NCBI RefSeq assembly: GCF_023015615.1
Contig: NZ_JALKAJ010000002.1
Span: 310,001 to 374,000 of the forward strand
Direction: 5' to 3'
DNA: 64,000 nt
From: Qipengyuania sp. S6317L1
GTDB taxonomy: Bacteria; Pseudomonadota; Alphaproteobacteria; Sphingomonadales; Sphingomonadaceae
Below the pieces are notes generated by a model, which saw nothing but the letters and a program-made list of their open reading frames with translations, was not told where the DNA came from and made no database searches. The position numbers and the translations under genes are program-made. The stretch's first letter is position 1; every line of letters begins with the position of its first letter. This document shows, in pieces, positions 27,733 to 36,977 of the stretch.

Positions 27733-29577
27733 TCAGCCTTTCGCCCCGTCGATATAGCGCGCCACATTTTTGGCGAGCACATCCATCGGCGCATTTCCGC
27801 CAAGGATGATGGCATCGTTGAAGGCTTTGAGATCATAAGCATCACCAAGTTCGCGCTGGGCCCTGGCGCGCAAATCGACGATACGGCTGTGGCCCAATTT
27901 GTAGCCCGTGGCCTGCCCCGGCCAACTGCAATACCGGTCGACCTCGCTTGCCACTTCCTGCTCCTTGGAGCCGTTGCGCTCGACAAAGAAATTGACCGCG
28001 CGTTCGCGGCTCCAGCCTTTGGAGTGCAACCCTGTATCGACCACCATCCGGCACGCGCGGAAGGCAAGGCTTTGCAAATAGCCCAGCCGCCCGACCTTGA
28101 AATCGTCATAGGCGCCCAGTTCATCTGCCAATTGCTCGGCATAAAGCGCCCAGCCTTCCGAAAACGGATTAAACGCAAGGATCGAGCGGATAAGCGGGAG
28201 ACGGTTGGAGTATTCGCCCTCCCAGACATGGCCCGGAATGGTCTCGTGGTAGGTAAGATCGGCAAGGTCATATTTGCGATGCAGATCGGTGGTGCGAAGG
28301 TTGATCCACATCCGCCCGGGAATGGTCCCATCCTTGCTGCCAGCCCCGCCATAGGCGCCCGGTGCGCCGGGTTCTTCGGAAAGCGGCAGACGGCGCACTT
28401 CGAGATTGGGATCAACCAGCGTGTTGAACGCACGCGGCATCTCGCCCTTGATCCAGTTGATCCGGTCCTTGATGAAAGCCATGATCTCGGCGCGGCCCGG
28501 ATCGCCTTCTGAAAACTTGTAGCGCGGATCCTGGCTCAGCCCCTGCATCCGCTCACCGACCGTGCCCTTGGTGAAACCGATCTCGCGCAGGATCGGGTCC
28601 ATGCGCGCGTGCAGCGCCTCAAGCTCTTCCAGACCCTGATTGTGTATTTCATCAGCAGTCAGGTTCGTCGTGGTGCTGGAACGCAGGGCCCATGTGTACC
28701 ATTCCTCGCCATAGGGACGCTCGCGCATGCCCGCATCGTTCGTGGCCTTTGCCCGCTGGCGCTTCAGCTCCTCCAACTGGCGGGTGAGCGCATCCACAAT
28801 TTCCCCGCGCTCGACCCTCGCGGCTTCTTCGACAGGGGCGTTCGCGATCCCGGCTTCGGCGGACCTTCTGGACAGCGAGGATGTGAACAGATCGGCCTGC
28901 CCGGCGGTGGCAATCGTGCTCTCCATCTGTGCGATGGCCTTGTCGAGCAGGAAGGCGGGCGGGATCACGCCAAGGTCCGCCGTCGATTTCATCCGGTCCA
29001 GTTCGCCATCAAAGACAGCGGGCATCTGCTTCATGCGTTCAAGGAAGAATTCGGCATCGTCGCCATCAGATACAGGATGGCCTGAATCCATGAAGCGCGG
29101 CAGGTCGAGATAGGAGCCCACGTTCTGAATCACGACATAGGGCGCAGTGCGCCAGCTTCCCACCGGGATGTCGCCATAAGGCAGGGCAAGCCCGTCGAGC
29201 GCCACTTGATATCCGCTTTCAACCGCCTCGAAGCTGGTGAGCTGCTCAGGGGTCAGATTATCGCGCGGATAGGCTTTCGTCATGTCAAGGTCGCGGCGCA
29301 AGGTCGCGGCAAGCGCATCCTGTCCGGCCTGGCTTTGATCTTCGAGTTTGCCTCGCAGGCCTGCATATTGGCCGACATCCACACCAAGGCTCGTCGCCCG
29401 TTCCGGTTCGTGACCGAGCAGGTTGTAACCAACCTGTTCGAGCCAGTCGTCCGGGGTGAGAGATGCAACCGGACCATCAAGGGCGGTCATCTTGCATCCG
29501 GTAAGGGTAAGCGCGGTGGTTGCGCTGAGCCCGGCCAAGGTTTGGCGGCGGGTCAGGCTAAATTGTGTGTTCGTCAT
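27733..29577 (-). CDS. DUF885 metallo-hydrolase, Tat-exported lipoprotein
   Basis: 614 residues. The N-terminus combines a twin-arginine motif (SLTRRQTLAG) with a lipobox (TLTGC, about residue 28), so it should be exported folded and lipid-anchored. DUF885 proteins are zinc-peptidase-like; here the metal motif is YHETIPGHVWEGEY (about 445) and the downstream glutamate is in FSEGWALYAEQLADELG. Family members are presumed dipeptidases or carboxypeptidases. It lies between two other exported hydrolases on the same strand, separated by gaps of 67-87 nt. Confidence 0.85.
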   Translation of the reverse strand: MTNTQFSLTRRQTLAGLSATTALTLTGCKMTALDGPVASLTPDDWLEQVGYNLLGHEPERATSLGVDVGQYAGLRGKLEDQSQAGQDALAATLRRDLDMTKAYPRDNLTPEQLTSFEAVESGYQVALDGLALPYGDIPVGSWRTAPYVVIQNVGSYLDLPRFMDSGHPVSDGDDAEFFLERMKQMPAVFDGELDRMKSTADLGVIPPAFLLDKAIAQMESTIATAGQADLFTSSLSRRSAEAGIANAPVEEAARVERGEIVDALTRQLEELKRQRAKATNDAGMRERPYGEEWYTWALRSSTTTNLTADEIHNQGLEELEALHARMDPILREIGFTKGTVGERMQGLSQDPRYKFSEGDPGRAEIMAFIKDRINWIKGEMPRAFNTLVDPNLEVRRLPLSEEPGAPGAYGGAGSKDGTIPGRMWINLRTTDLHRKYDLADLTYHETIPGHVWEGEYSNRLPLIRSILAFNPFSEGWALYAEQLADELGAYDDFKVGRLGYLQSLAFRACRMVVDTGLHSKGWSRERAVNFFVERNGSKEQEVASEVDRYCSWPGQATGYKLGHSRIVDLRARAQRELGDAYDLKAFNDAIILGGNAPMDVLAKNVARYIDGAKG

Positions 29578-29644
29578 GGCATCAGTGTGTGAAGCCCATA
29601 GGAGGGCAAGTCAATTTGCCGTTGCCCGGTTTTTACTACGCGTA

Positions 29645-31630
29645 TCAGGCAGGCTCTTCATATTGCAGCGTCGCATCCACATTGCTGCGCGTATAAGCGT
29701 GATAACCGCTGCGCGTCTGGGCGTAGATGCGCTGTGCAATCGGTTTACCCCACGCCGTGTTGTTAAGCGCTGTGAAGAGGGGGCTTACAAACTTGTTGCG
29801 CCCAACCCTTGCCAAAAAGCGTTCAGCCTGCGGCACAGCAGGGTCATATTCATTGCGCAAAGCCGCCTCCAGCCACAGGAACAACACCTCGTTATTGGCG
29901 CTCTGCGAAAGGCCAAGGGTCGTATCGAGCGCCGCGAGTTGCTCTTCTGACAGTTCTTCGGGCAGTTCCTCCAGAAAACGGCGCTGTTCTGCTGCGGTCC
30001 AGCCGCGCCATACATCACCGTCAGGAAGCGTGCCTGCGCTTGCATAGGCTGAAACCGCGCCATCCACCTGAGCGAACGCCTCGGGATCGGGCTTCCACGC
30101 ATTTTCGGGAAGGCCGGTGCCATAGACCCATTCGTCGAGCATCAATTGCTCTTCGAGCGCGGCATCACCCTTGATGAGTTTTTCGCGCAGATCGTTCAAA
30201 AACATTTCGGATGTGACCGGCTGGAAGGCATAGGTATCGAACCACTGGGTGAGCCAGGCATCGAATGGCTCGCGCCCGATGATGTTTTCCACCGTGCGCA
30301 GGAACACCGTTCCCTTGTCGTAAATGGCAAAGCCCCTCGTTGCGAACGGGCTAATGTCGTCGGGGGTGCGCATGGCTGTTGCGGGATTGTCTGCCCCTGT
30401 GTTTTCGATCCCCTCGACAAGGCCCGCATAGCTAAGAGCATATTCCTGCTCGGCGCGCTCCTCGCCGTAAACCTCTTCAACGATGCGGTTCTCGAAATAG
30501 GAGGTGACGCCCTCGTTGAGCCACCCGTCGCGCCAGCTTGAATAGGTGGTGAGATTGCCTGACCAGCTGTGCGCAAGCTCATGCGCGACCAAACCGTTAT
30601 TGGAGCGGTCGCCTGCGATAAATGTGGGCGTGAGGAAGGTCATCACCGGGTTTTCCATCCCGCCATAGGGGAAGGCTGGCGGCAGGACGATCATGTCATA
30701 TCGACCCCAGCGATAATCGCCAAACAATGCGATCCCGGCATCAATCATTTCCTCGGTGTCGCCCACTTCCTGTGCGGCCGCTTCGATGACTTCAGGCTCA
30801 GCCCAAACGCCCGAGCGCGGGCCAAGTTCGCGAAACTCGATATTTCCCGCCGCAATAGCGATCAGATAGGGCGGCACCGCATTGTTCATCACAAAGGAAA
30901 ATTCGCGGCGTTGCCCGTCCTCGGCCCCTTCCTCGACCACGTCCTCGGCTTGCGGGTCGCCCTGCACCACCCCGCTCATCACCACATTGAGGGGTTCGGG
31001 CGCCGAAATGGTCGCCTCCCATGTCTGACGGATGCCGGGGCTGTCCTGCGTGGGGATCCATGTGCGATTGTTGATTGCCTGACCCTGGCTGAAAAGAAAC
31101 GGATATTCGCCGCCAGCGGTCTGCTGCGGGCTGAGCCACTGCAAGGCTTCTGCTTCGGGCGCAGAGAGATATTCGATCACGATGCGATGCGTTGGCGCAA
31201 GCTCTCCCTCGCCAAGATTGCCATCGCGTTCCAGCTTTTGAGCCGGAAGGCCAATGGTCAAAGGCTCACCCTTCCCCTCAACCGTGTCACCCAATGCAAA
31301 CGGCAGCGCATTGCCAGCCTCGTCGGTAACAGCAGAAACACGAAGCCCGTTGGAATCGAGAATGATCTCTTGCGCCTCATCAGCCGCCAGCACATCGAGC
31401 ACTGCCGTCCCGCCGATGGTCTTCGCATCGAAATCCACCGCCAGATCGAGGTCCAGATGGGTTACCCGCGCCTCGATTGGCTTTGCGAAGGTTTGATCGT
31501 CAAAGGCTTCTTCGCTCGTCAATATGGGCGCGATGGGGCCGCGTTTGCCGGTATCGGGTGACATCAAATCTGCACATCCGGCAAGCAGGAACACAAACGG
31601 AAGCAGAAGAAGTGAGACGGTAGCGCGCAT
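29645..31630 (-). CDS. M1-family metallo-aminopeptidase, lipoprotein
   Basis: Zinc aminopeptidase of the leukotriene-A4-hydrolase/aminopeptidase N branch. The exopeptidase motif is GGMENPVMTF, the zinc site is VAHELAHSWSGN with the third ligand in WLNEGVTSYFE (HEXXH-18-E), and a C-terminal helical domain follows. The start was placed at 31630 (MRATVSLLLLPF), where a ribosome-binding site (AGGA) and a lipobox (LLAGC) make sense; the open frame extends 35 codons upstream without a signal. The protein should be periplasmic and lipid-anchored, releasing N-terminal residues from imported peptides. Confidence 0.92.
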   Translation of the reverse strand: MRATVSLLLLPFVFLLAGCADLMSPDTGKRGPIAPILTSEEAFDDQTFAKPIEARVTHLDLDLAVDFDAKTIGGTAVLDVLAADEAQEIILDSNGLRVSAVTDEAGNALPFALGDTVEGKGEPLTIGLPAQKLERDGNLGEGELAPTHRIVIEYLSAPEAEALQWLSPQQTAGGEYPFLFSQGQAINNRTWIPTQDSPGIRQTWEATISAPEPLNVVMSGVVQGDPQAEDVVEEGAEDGQRREFSFVMNNAVPPYLIAIAAGNIEFRELGPRSGVWAEPEVIEAAAQEVGDTEEMIDAGIALFGDYRWGRYDMIVLPPAFPYGGMENPVMTFLTPTFIAGDRSNNGLVAHELAHSWSGNLTTYSSWRDGWLNEGVTSYFENRIVEEVYGEERAEQEYALSYAGLVEGIENTGADNPATAMRTPDDISPFATRGFAIYDKGTVFLRTVENIIGREPFDAWLTQWFDTYAFQPVTSEMFLNDLREKLIKGDAALEEQLMLDEWVYGTGLPENAWKPDPEAFAQVDGAVSAYASAGTLPDGDVWRGWTAAEQRRFLEELPEELSEEQLAALDTTLGLSQSANNEVLFLWLEAALRNEYDPAVPQAERFLARVGRNKFVSPLFTALNNTAWGKPIAQRIYAQTRSGYHAYTRSNVDATLQYEEPA

Positions 31631-31885
31631 CGGGGAATCCTGAAGGTTTTGATTGCGCGGCTGAATGGCATGAAACGAAGCGGCTTGCCAACAGTCGATA
31701 CGGCGCGCGGCGTCTAGCCTATGCGAAAAGTTCAAGCTTCACCTGCCACCCGATGCTGCAATCGAAGCAAAAACACGGATAACAAGCCCGAAAGCCCGAT
31801 CAATTGGTCCCGATATTAAATTCCAACTGCCAGCTAATGCAGCTCCCGCAATCTCTCTCCCATCGCGACCACGATGGATCGGGCA
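31631..31885. other. Spacer between the aminopeptidase and lacI genes, nothing recognised
   Basis: About 255 nt with no convincing open frame, RNA gene or repeat. It should hold the promoter of the aminopeptidase gene and the end of the lacI transcript. Confidence 0.5.
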
Positions 31886-32923
31886 TCAGGCGGTTTCGCG
31901 AAGCATCAGCCGCGGAGGCAGTACAAGACTTTCGGTGTCTTCCCCTGCCAAGCGTCGAAGCAACAGGTCCACGAGGCCTTTTGCGCCAGCAGCGATGTCT
32001 TGCCTCACCGTCGTAAGAGGCGGCGCCGTCTGGCTTGAGATCGGGAGATCGTCGAAACCGATTACCTTTAGCTGACCCGGCACATCTACGCCGCGTTCCC
32101 GAAGTTCTTTAAGACAAGTCACAGCGATTGTGTCGGTTGCGGCAAAGATGCCGTCGACCTTGCCTTCGATTTCCTGCAAATGCTCCGCGATTTCCTCGCC
32201 GGTCTTCTCGGGCGACAGGTGCGTCGGAAGGGCGCGGATCGCTACACCCATTTTGTCAGCCACTTCTTTTGCGCCGGCATAGCGGGCTGCAAACTCGATC
32301 GGCTGTGTGTCGCCCAGGAATGCGAGTGCTTTTGCGCCAGACGCGATGAGCCTTTCAGCGGCGAGCTTTCCACCCAGACGATTGTCTGTGCCAACCACGC
32401 AGTGCCTTTGGCCTTCCTGGTGATTGCCCCAAACTACCATGGGCAGATAACCGTCGGCGACATCCTCAATCCGCTCGTATTGGTCTGACTGACCGATCAC
32501 AATCACGCCATCGACCATCCCCGATCCGATGAACCGGTCAAGCCAGTCCTCATCCTGATCGGGAATGACACGCCTCAGCATGAGGTCGTATCCCTTCTCC
32601 GTCAGTTCGTCGGCCAGATAGCCGAGCAGGGTGATGAAGAAAGTGTCGGAAATTTGCTGCCGCACGTCGTGTCCCAGCGGAATTGCGACCCCGATGACGC
32701 CTGTCTTTTGACGGCGAAGCTTGCTCGCCATCTGGTTCGGGCGAAAGCCATGTTCGCGCGCAATCGCCTCGATCTTTGCGCGTGTCTTCGTGTTGACCAG
32801 GCTGTTGCCGGCAAGCGCGCGCGACACAGTGCCGGTGGAGACACCGGCAATCTTGGCAAGGTCGGCAAGAGTGCGAACTCTCCCTGTGCTTTCCGGGGTA
32901 TCCGGGGTATCTGGATCAGGCAT
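31886..32923 (-). CDS. LacI-family repressor of the sucrose/fructoside locus
   Basis: 345-residue regulator. The N-terminal helix-turn-helix and hinge read TLADLAKIAGVSTGTVSRAL (about 19-38) and MASKLRRQKTGVIGV. The rest is a periplasmic-binding-protein-like sugar-sensing domain (IDGVIVIGQSD; GIFAATDTIAVTCLKEL; VIGFDDLPIS). It lies 9 nt downstream of the transporter gene it is probably co-transcribed with. Two matching operators occur 70-100 nt before the transporter start, so it should repress both directions until a sugar, probably sucrose or fructose, binds. Confidence 0.9.
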   Translation of the reverse strand: MPDPDTPDTPESTGRVRTLADLAKIAGVSTGTVSRALAGNSLVNTKTRAKIEAIAREHGFRPNQMASKLRRQKTGVIGVAIPLGHDVRQQISDTFFITLLGYLADELTEKGYDLMLRRVIPDQDEDWLDRFIGSGMVDGVIVIGQSDQYERIEDVADGYLPMVVWGNHQEGQRHCVVGTDNRLGGKLAAERLIASGAKALAFLGDTQPIEFAARYAGAKEVADKMGVAIRALPTHLSPEKTGEEIAEHLQEIEGKVDGIFAATDTIAVTCLKELRERGVDVPGQLKVIGFDDLPISSQTAPPLTTVRQDIAAGAKGLVDLLLRRLAGEDTESLVLPPRLMLRETA

Positions 32924-32932
32924 GTGCCCCCC

Positions 32933-34267
32933 TTAACCTGCCAGCGCCTTTTGTTCACGCGGAACTCTGTGACCTGCATCGACGAACAGGGTTGCGATTG
33001 CGCCCACGATCATCAGCGCTCCTCCCATCATCAACACATTGCGTGGATCACCGCCGAGCAAAGGATTGTAAATGAGCGGCATTGTCAGCGTCTGGAACAG
33101 CATGGGAATGACGATGAACATGTTGAAGATGCCCATATAAATGCCGTTGCGTTCCGCCGGGATGGAATCTGCAAGCATAACATAGGTGTTGCCCATCATT
33201 CCGGCCCAACCAATGCCGATGCCAAGCATGAGAGCAAAGAGCGCAGCCGACGTTTCCACCCCGGGGATAAGCAGCATCGCCACCCCTGATGCGGTAAGGC
33301 AGACTGCATGGACCAGGCGTGCACCAAGTCGCGCCACGATCGGGATGAGCAGCAGGGCCCCGATGAAGGCAATGAAATTGTACAGAGCGCCTGCCTGCTG
33401 CGTGGTCAATGTTGCTTCACGAAATGCTGCGCTCGACGGATCGGAGGTGTCATAGATCGAGCGCCCCACGGCAAAGGTGATGTATTGCCAATAAGCGAAC
33501 ATTGCATACCACTGGCAAAGCATGGCGAGGGCGAGCTGGCGCATCGGCTTTGGCATATCGCGGATCGCATCGCCGATTTCCGTGAGCGTGCCTCTCACCG
33601 TCAGCGGTTTCGTGTCCAGAACGGCCTTCTCATCCTCGGTCATCGGCAGTTCGGGCACGCGCCAAACGGACCAAACGATGGTCGAAATCGAGAGTATCGC
33701 TCCGATTATGAAAGCGATGCGGACGATGACCGGAATGCCGTTATCATCAAGCACGTCCTGTGCAACAAACGCCGTCAGAAGCGTCGGAGCGAGATAGGAA
33801 AGAGTTTGCGCCAGACCGGTGAAAGCGCTTTGGGTGAGAAAGCCGATCGATCGCTGTTCGGGCACGAGCCGGTCGGCAACATAGGCGCGATAGGGCTCCA
33901 TGGTGATGTTGTTACCAGCATCAAGAATCCAGAGCAGCGATGCCGCCATCCAGAGCGTCGACGAATACGGCATGAAAAACAGACTGATCGTGCAAATGAT
34001 CGCGCCGATCAGGAAGTAGGGTGTCCGGCGCCCATATCGTGAACTTGTCCGGTCGCTCATCGCGCCAACGATTGGCTGGATGATGAGGCCCGTCATCGGA
34101 CCTGCAAGCCACAACAGCGGCATCGTCGCTTCGTCCGCGCCGAGAAAACCGTAGATCGGTCCCATATTGGCTTGCTGCAGACCGAAACTGAATTGCAGGC
34201 CGAAAAAACCGATATTCATTTCGATGATTCGAAGCAGCGAAAGCCGTGGTTTTACGGCGGTTTGCAT
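32933..34267 (-). CDS. Sugar:cation symporter (GPH/sucrose-transporter-like MFS)
   Basis: 444-residue inner-membrane carrier with about 12 helices. The segment LAGPMTGLIIQPIVGAMSDRT followed by RYGRRTPYFLIGA is the loop 2-3 signature of the sucrose/maltose branch (plant SUT-like, glycoside-pentoside-hexuronide group). The start at 34267 (MQTAVKPRLS) has an excellent ribosome-binding site (GAGGGAG, 6 nt spacing); the upstream extension to 34504 runs through the operator region and is not coding. Import of sucrose or a related fructoside is inferred from the neighbouring GH68 enzyme and fructokinase. Confidence 0.88.
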   Translation of the reverse strand: MQTAVKPRLSLLRIIEMNIGFFGLQFSFGLQQANMGPIYGFLGADEATMPLLWLAGPMTGLIIQPIVGAMSDRTSSRYGRRTPYFLIGAIICTISLFFMPYSSTLWMAASLLWILDAGNNITMEPYRAYVADRLVPEQRSIGFLTQSAFTGLAQTLSYLAPTLLTAFVAQDVLDDNGIPVIVRIAFIIGAILSISTIVWSVWRVPELPMTEDEKAVLDTKPLTVRGTLTEIGDAIRDMPKPMRQLALAMLCQWYAMFAYWQYITFAVGRSIYDTSDPSSAAFREATLTTQQAGALYNFIAFIGALLLIPIVARLGARLVHAVCLTASGVAMLLIPGVETSAALFALMLGIGIGWAGMMGNTYVMLADSIPAERNGIYMGIFNMFIVIPMLFQTLTMPLIYNPLLGGDPRNVLMMGGALMIVGAIATLFVDAGHRVPREQKALAG

Positions 34268-34337
34268 AATCAACTCCCTCTCACTCGCCGTTATGTGACC
34301 GGCGTTGTGGCATTTTCGTGACATAGATTGCGCGTGA

Positions 34338-34377
34338 TTGCAATCGTTTGCAATTTTATTGTTGCAAACGATTGCAA
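34338..34377. promoter_or_regulatory. Twin LacI-type operators in the divergent transporter/receptor spacer
   Basis: Two 16-bp operators, TTGCAATCGTTTGCAA (34338-34353) and TTGCAAACGATTGCAA (34362-34377), each have the central CG typical of LacI-family sites. They form an 18-bp perfect inverted repeat (34336-34353 with 34362-34379) and their centres are 24 bp apart. They probably serve the adjacent LacI regulator. Confidence 0.8.
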
Positions 34378-34437
34378 TCGAATTATGCATTACTGCGAAT
34401 CGCGCAAAATGGTGCGAGCACAAAGGAGAGAATTCCC

Positions 34438-36879
34438 ATGAAGTTTCGTCACGCTTTGGCCTTTGGCGTCGCGCTGAGTGCCTTTTCCACCCCTGTATTC
34501 GCACAAGACGCCGCCGAGACTGCGGAAGATGACAATGAGATCATCGTCACGGCGGTTGCTCGCGGCCAGAACCGGCTTGAAAGCTCGGTCTCGGTAAGCT
34601 CGGTTGGTGCTGAACAGATCGCAGATCTCGCACCGCCATCCTCTGCCGATCTTATCCGCCAAATTCCGGGCATCCGTTCCGAGGCATCAGGTGGTGAGGG
34701 CAACGCCAACATCGCCGTTCGCGGTCTGCCCGTTTCGACCGGCGGTGCGCGCTACATCCAGCTTCAGGAAGACGGCCTGCCCGTTCTCGAATTCGGCGAC
34801 ATCATCTTTGGTAACGCCGACAACTTCCTTCGCGCAGACCGCAATGTGGCGCGCGTCGAGGCCGTTCGCGGTGGTTCAGCCTCGACTTTCGCATCGAACG
34901 CACCGGGCGGCGTGATCAACTTCATCTCGAAAACCGGACAACGCGAAGGCGGTGCAATCCAGGGCACTGTGGGCGTCGATTTTGAGACCTACCGCGTAGA
35001 TTTTGACTATGGCGCTCCGCTCGCCGATGATCTGTATTTCCATGTCGGCGGCTTTTACCGCACTGGCGAAGGCCCACGCGATATCGGCTACAACGGCTAT
35101 GACGGCGGCCAGGTCAAAGCGAACCTTACCAAAGAGTTCGACGGCGGCTATGTGCGTTTCCACGCCAAGTTCCTTGATGACAGCACCCCCACCATCCTGC
35201 CCCAGCCTGTTTCTGTAACCGGCACGGACGGCAATCCGGATTACACTGCGATTGCTGGCTTCGATCCGCGTTCAGATTCGCTTTACAGCCCGTTCATCAC
35301 GACCATCACCACCCTCGATGGTGGCAACAACCCGACCACCTACAATTTCCAGGATGGCCTTTCGGTTGAATCCCAGGCGTTCGGTGTCGAGGCCGAAATT
35401 GACGTTGGCTCTGGCTGGACGCTGACCAACCGCTTCCGTTACGCCAACAACTCGGGCAGCTTCGTCTCGCCTTTCCCGGCAAGCGCAGGGGCGGCTCAGG
35501 ATATTGCTGATGGTATCGGCGGCGCCGGCTCGAGCATTGTATTTGCCTCCGGCCCGAACTCGGGCAGCGTCGCAAATGCTGCTGACATCGGCGGCAATGG
35601 CTTGCTCGCCAATATCGTGAATTTCAATGTTCGCCTGAACAGCCTCGACAACGTCACAAACGATTTCCGCATCTCCAAGGACTTCGACTTTGGTAGCGGC
35701 TCGGCAACGTTCACCTCAGGCTTCTATCTGTCGCGTCAGGACGTGGATACCGACTGGCTGTGGACTGCTCATGTCCAGACCGTTCAGGGTGATGGCCAGT
35801 CCGTGCTCGTCGATATTGTCGATGCCGGTGGCGACACGGTGACCGACAACGGCGTCGTTGGCTATGGTGCGAACTTCTTTGGCAACTGCTGCCGCCGCAA
35901 CTATGACGTGGCCTACAGCACGTATGCGCCGTTCGCCTCACTTGCTCTCGATTTCGATCGACTGACGCTCGATATGAGTGTGCGCTACGACTATGGCGAT
36001 GCCAATGGCACAGTCACAGGCGATGGCCCGGTCACAGACTTCGACTTCAACAATGACGGCGATATCAGCCAGGCGGAATCGCAAACCAGCGTTCTCCCGC
36101 TGACCACCCCTGCACCGGTCAATTACGACTTTGGCTATTTCTCATGGTCGCTCGGCGCGAACTACCTGCTGACTGATGATCTGGGTATTTTTGCGCGCTA
36201 CAGCCAAGGTGGGCGTCACACTGCCGACCGCAGCCTTCTCTCGCCTGCTGTCAGCACGGTCGACGGGGGACTTCCGGGCGGTGATGATGGCGTGATTGCC
36301 GACGTCAATCAGCTTGAGCTTGGCCTGAAGTATCAAGGTGGCGGCTTCTCGGTCTATGCGACCGGCTTCTTTGCTGAAACCAGCGAAACCAACGTCGAGA
36401 TTGCGCCGCTGCTTCTGACTGATACCGACTACGAAGCCTATGGTGTCGAACTTGAAGGTTCGTATTCGACCGGCCCGTTCACTCTTAGCGCCGGTGCCAC
36501 ATGGACCGATGCCGAGATCAAGGACTCGCTCAACGCAGCGATCATCGGCAACACTCCGCGCCGTCAAGCTGACCTCGTCTATCAAGCCACTGCGCAATAT
36601 GACGACGGTTTCTTCAAGGCTGGTGCCAACCTGATCGGGACCACGGACAGCTTTACGCAAGACAGCAACCAGCTCGAGTTGCCCGGCTATAACCAGGTCA
36701 ACGCGTTCCTCGCAGTGCGTCCGGTAGACCGGGTTGAGGTGGCGCTGAACGCGACCAATCTCTTCAACAACTTCGGCTACACCGAAGCAGAAGAGGGCTC
36801 GATCCCCGGCAACGGGATTGTGCGCGCTCGCTCGATCGCTGGTCGCACGGTCGCAGCCTCGGTTCGCTTCGACTTCTAA
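34438..36879 (+). CDS. TonB-dependent receptor of the sucrose/fructoside locus
   Basis: 813-residue outer-membrane receptor. The start at 34438 (MKFRHALAFGVALSAF) has an AAAGGAGAG ribosome-binding site and a signal peptide cleaved at VFAQD. TonB box and plug: NEIIVTAVARGQNRLES, ADLIRQIPGIRSEASGG, VRGLPVS and SNAPGGVINFISK. The barrel ends VAASVRFDF. It is shorter than the alginate receptors and lacks a carboxypeptidase-regulatory domain. Context makes it the outer-membrane entry for sucrose or short fructosides, repressed by the twin LacI operators upstream. Confidence 0.9.
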   Translation: MKFRHALAFGVALSAFSTPVFAQDAAETAEDDNEIIVTAVARGQNRLESSVSVSSVGAEQIADLAPPSSADLIRQIPGIRSEASGGEGNANIAVRGLPVSTGGARYIQLQEDGLPVLEFGDIIFGNADNFLRADRNVARVEAVRGGSASTFASNAPGGVINFISKTGQREGGAIQGTVGVDFETYRVDFDYGAPLADDLYFHVGGFYRTGEGPRDIGYNGYDGGQVKANLTKEFDGGYVRFHAKFLDDSTPTILPQPVSVTGTDGNPDYTAIAGFDPRSDSLYSPFITTITTLDGGNNPTTYNFQDGLSVESQAFGVEAEIDVGSGWTLTNRFRYANNSGSFVSPFPASAGAAQDIADGIGGAGSSIVFASGPNSGSVANAADIGGNGLLANIVNFNVRLNSLDNVTNDFRISKDFDFGSGSATFTSGFYLSRQDVDTDWLWTAHVQTVQGDGQSVLVDIVDAGGDTVTDNGVVGYGANFFGNCCRRNYDVAYSTYAPFASLALDFDRLTLDMSVRYDYGDANGTVTGDGPVTDFDFNNDGDISQAESQTSVLPLTTPAPVNYDFGYFSWSLGANYLLTDDLGIFARYSQGGRHTADRSLLSPAVSTVDGGLPGGDDGVIADVNQLELGLKYQGGGFSVYATGFFAETSETNVEIAPLLLTDTDYEAYGVELEGSYSTGPFTLSAGATWTDAEIKDSLNAAIIGNTPRRQADLVYQATAQYDDGFFKAGANLIGTTDSFTQDSNQLELPGYNQVNAFLAVRPVDRVEVALNATNLFNNFGYTEAEEGSIPGNGIVRARSIAGRTVAASVRFDF

Positions 36880-36902
36880 GCCTCGCGGGTCGCGAGCACT
36901 GC

Positions 36903-36952
36903 AAGCTGGCCGGATGATCTCCCCCCCTTCATCCGGCCAGCTTCCCTTTTTT
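36903..36952 (+). terminator. Strong intra-operon terminator between receptor and GH68 gene
   Basis: A 14-bp perfect stem (AAGCTGGCCGGATG at 36903-36916 with CATCCGGCCAGCTT at 36930-36943) is followed by CCCTTTTTT. The next start codon is only 25 nt further on, leaving little room for a separate promoter. Confidence 0.85.
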
Positions 36953-36977
36953 GTGCCGGTTTTAGTTAGGTGAACCA

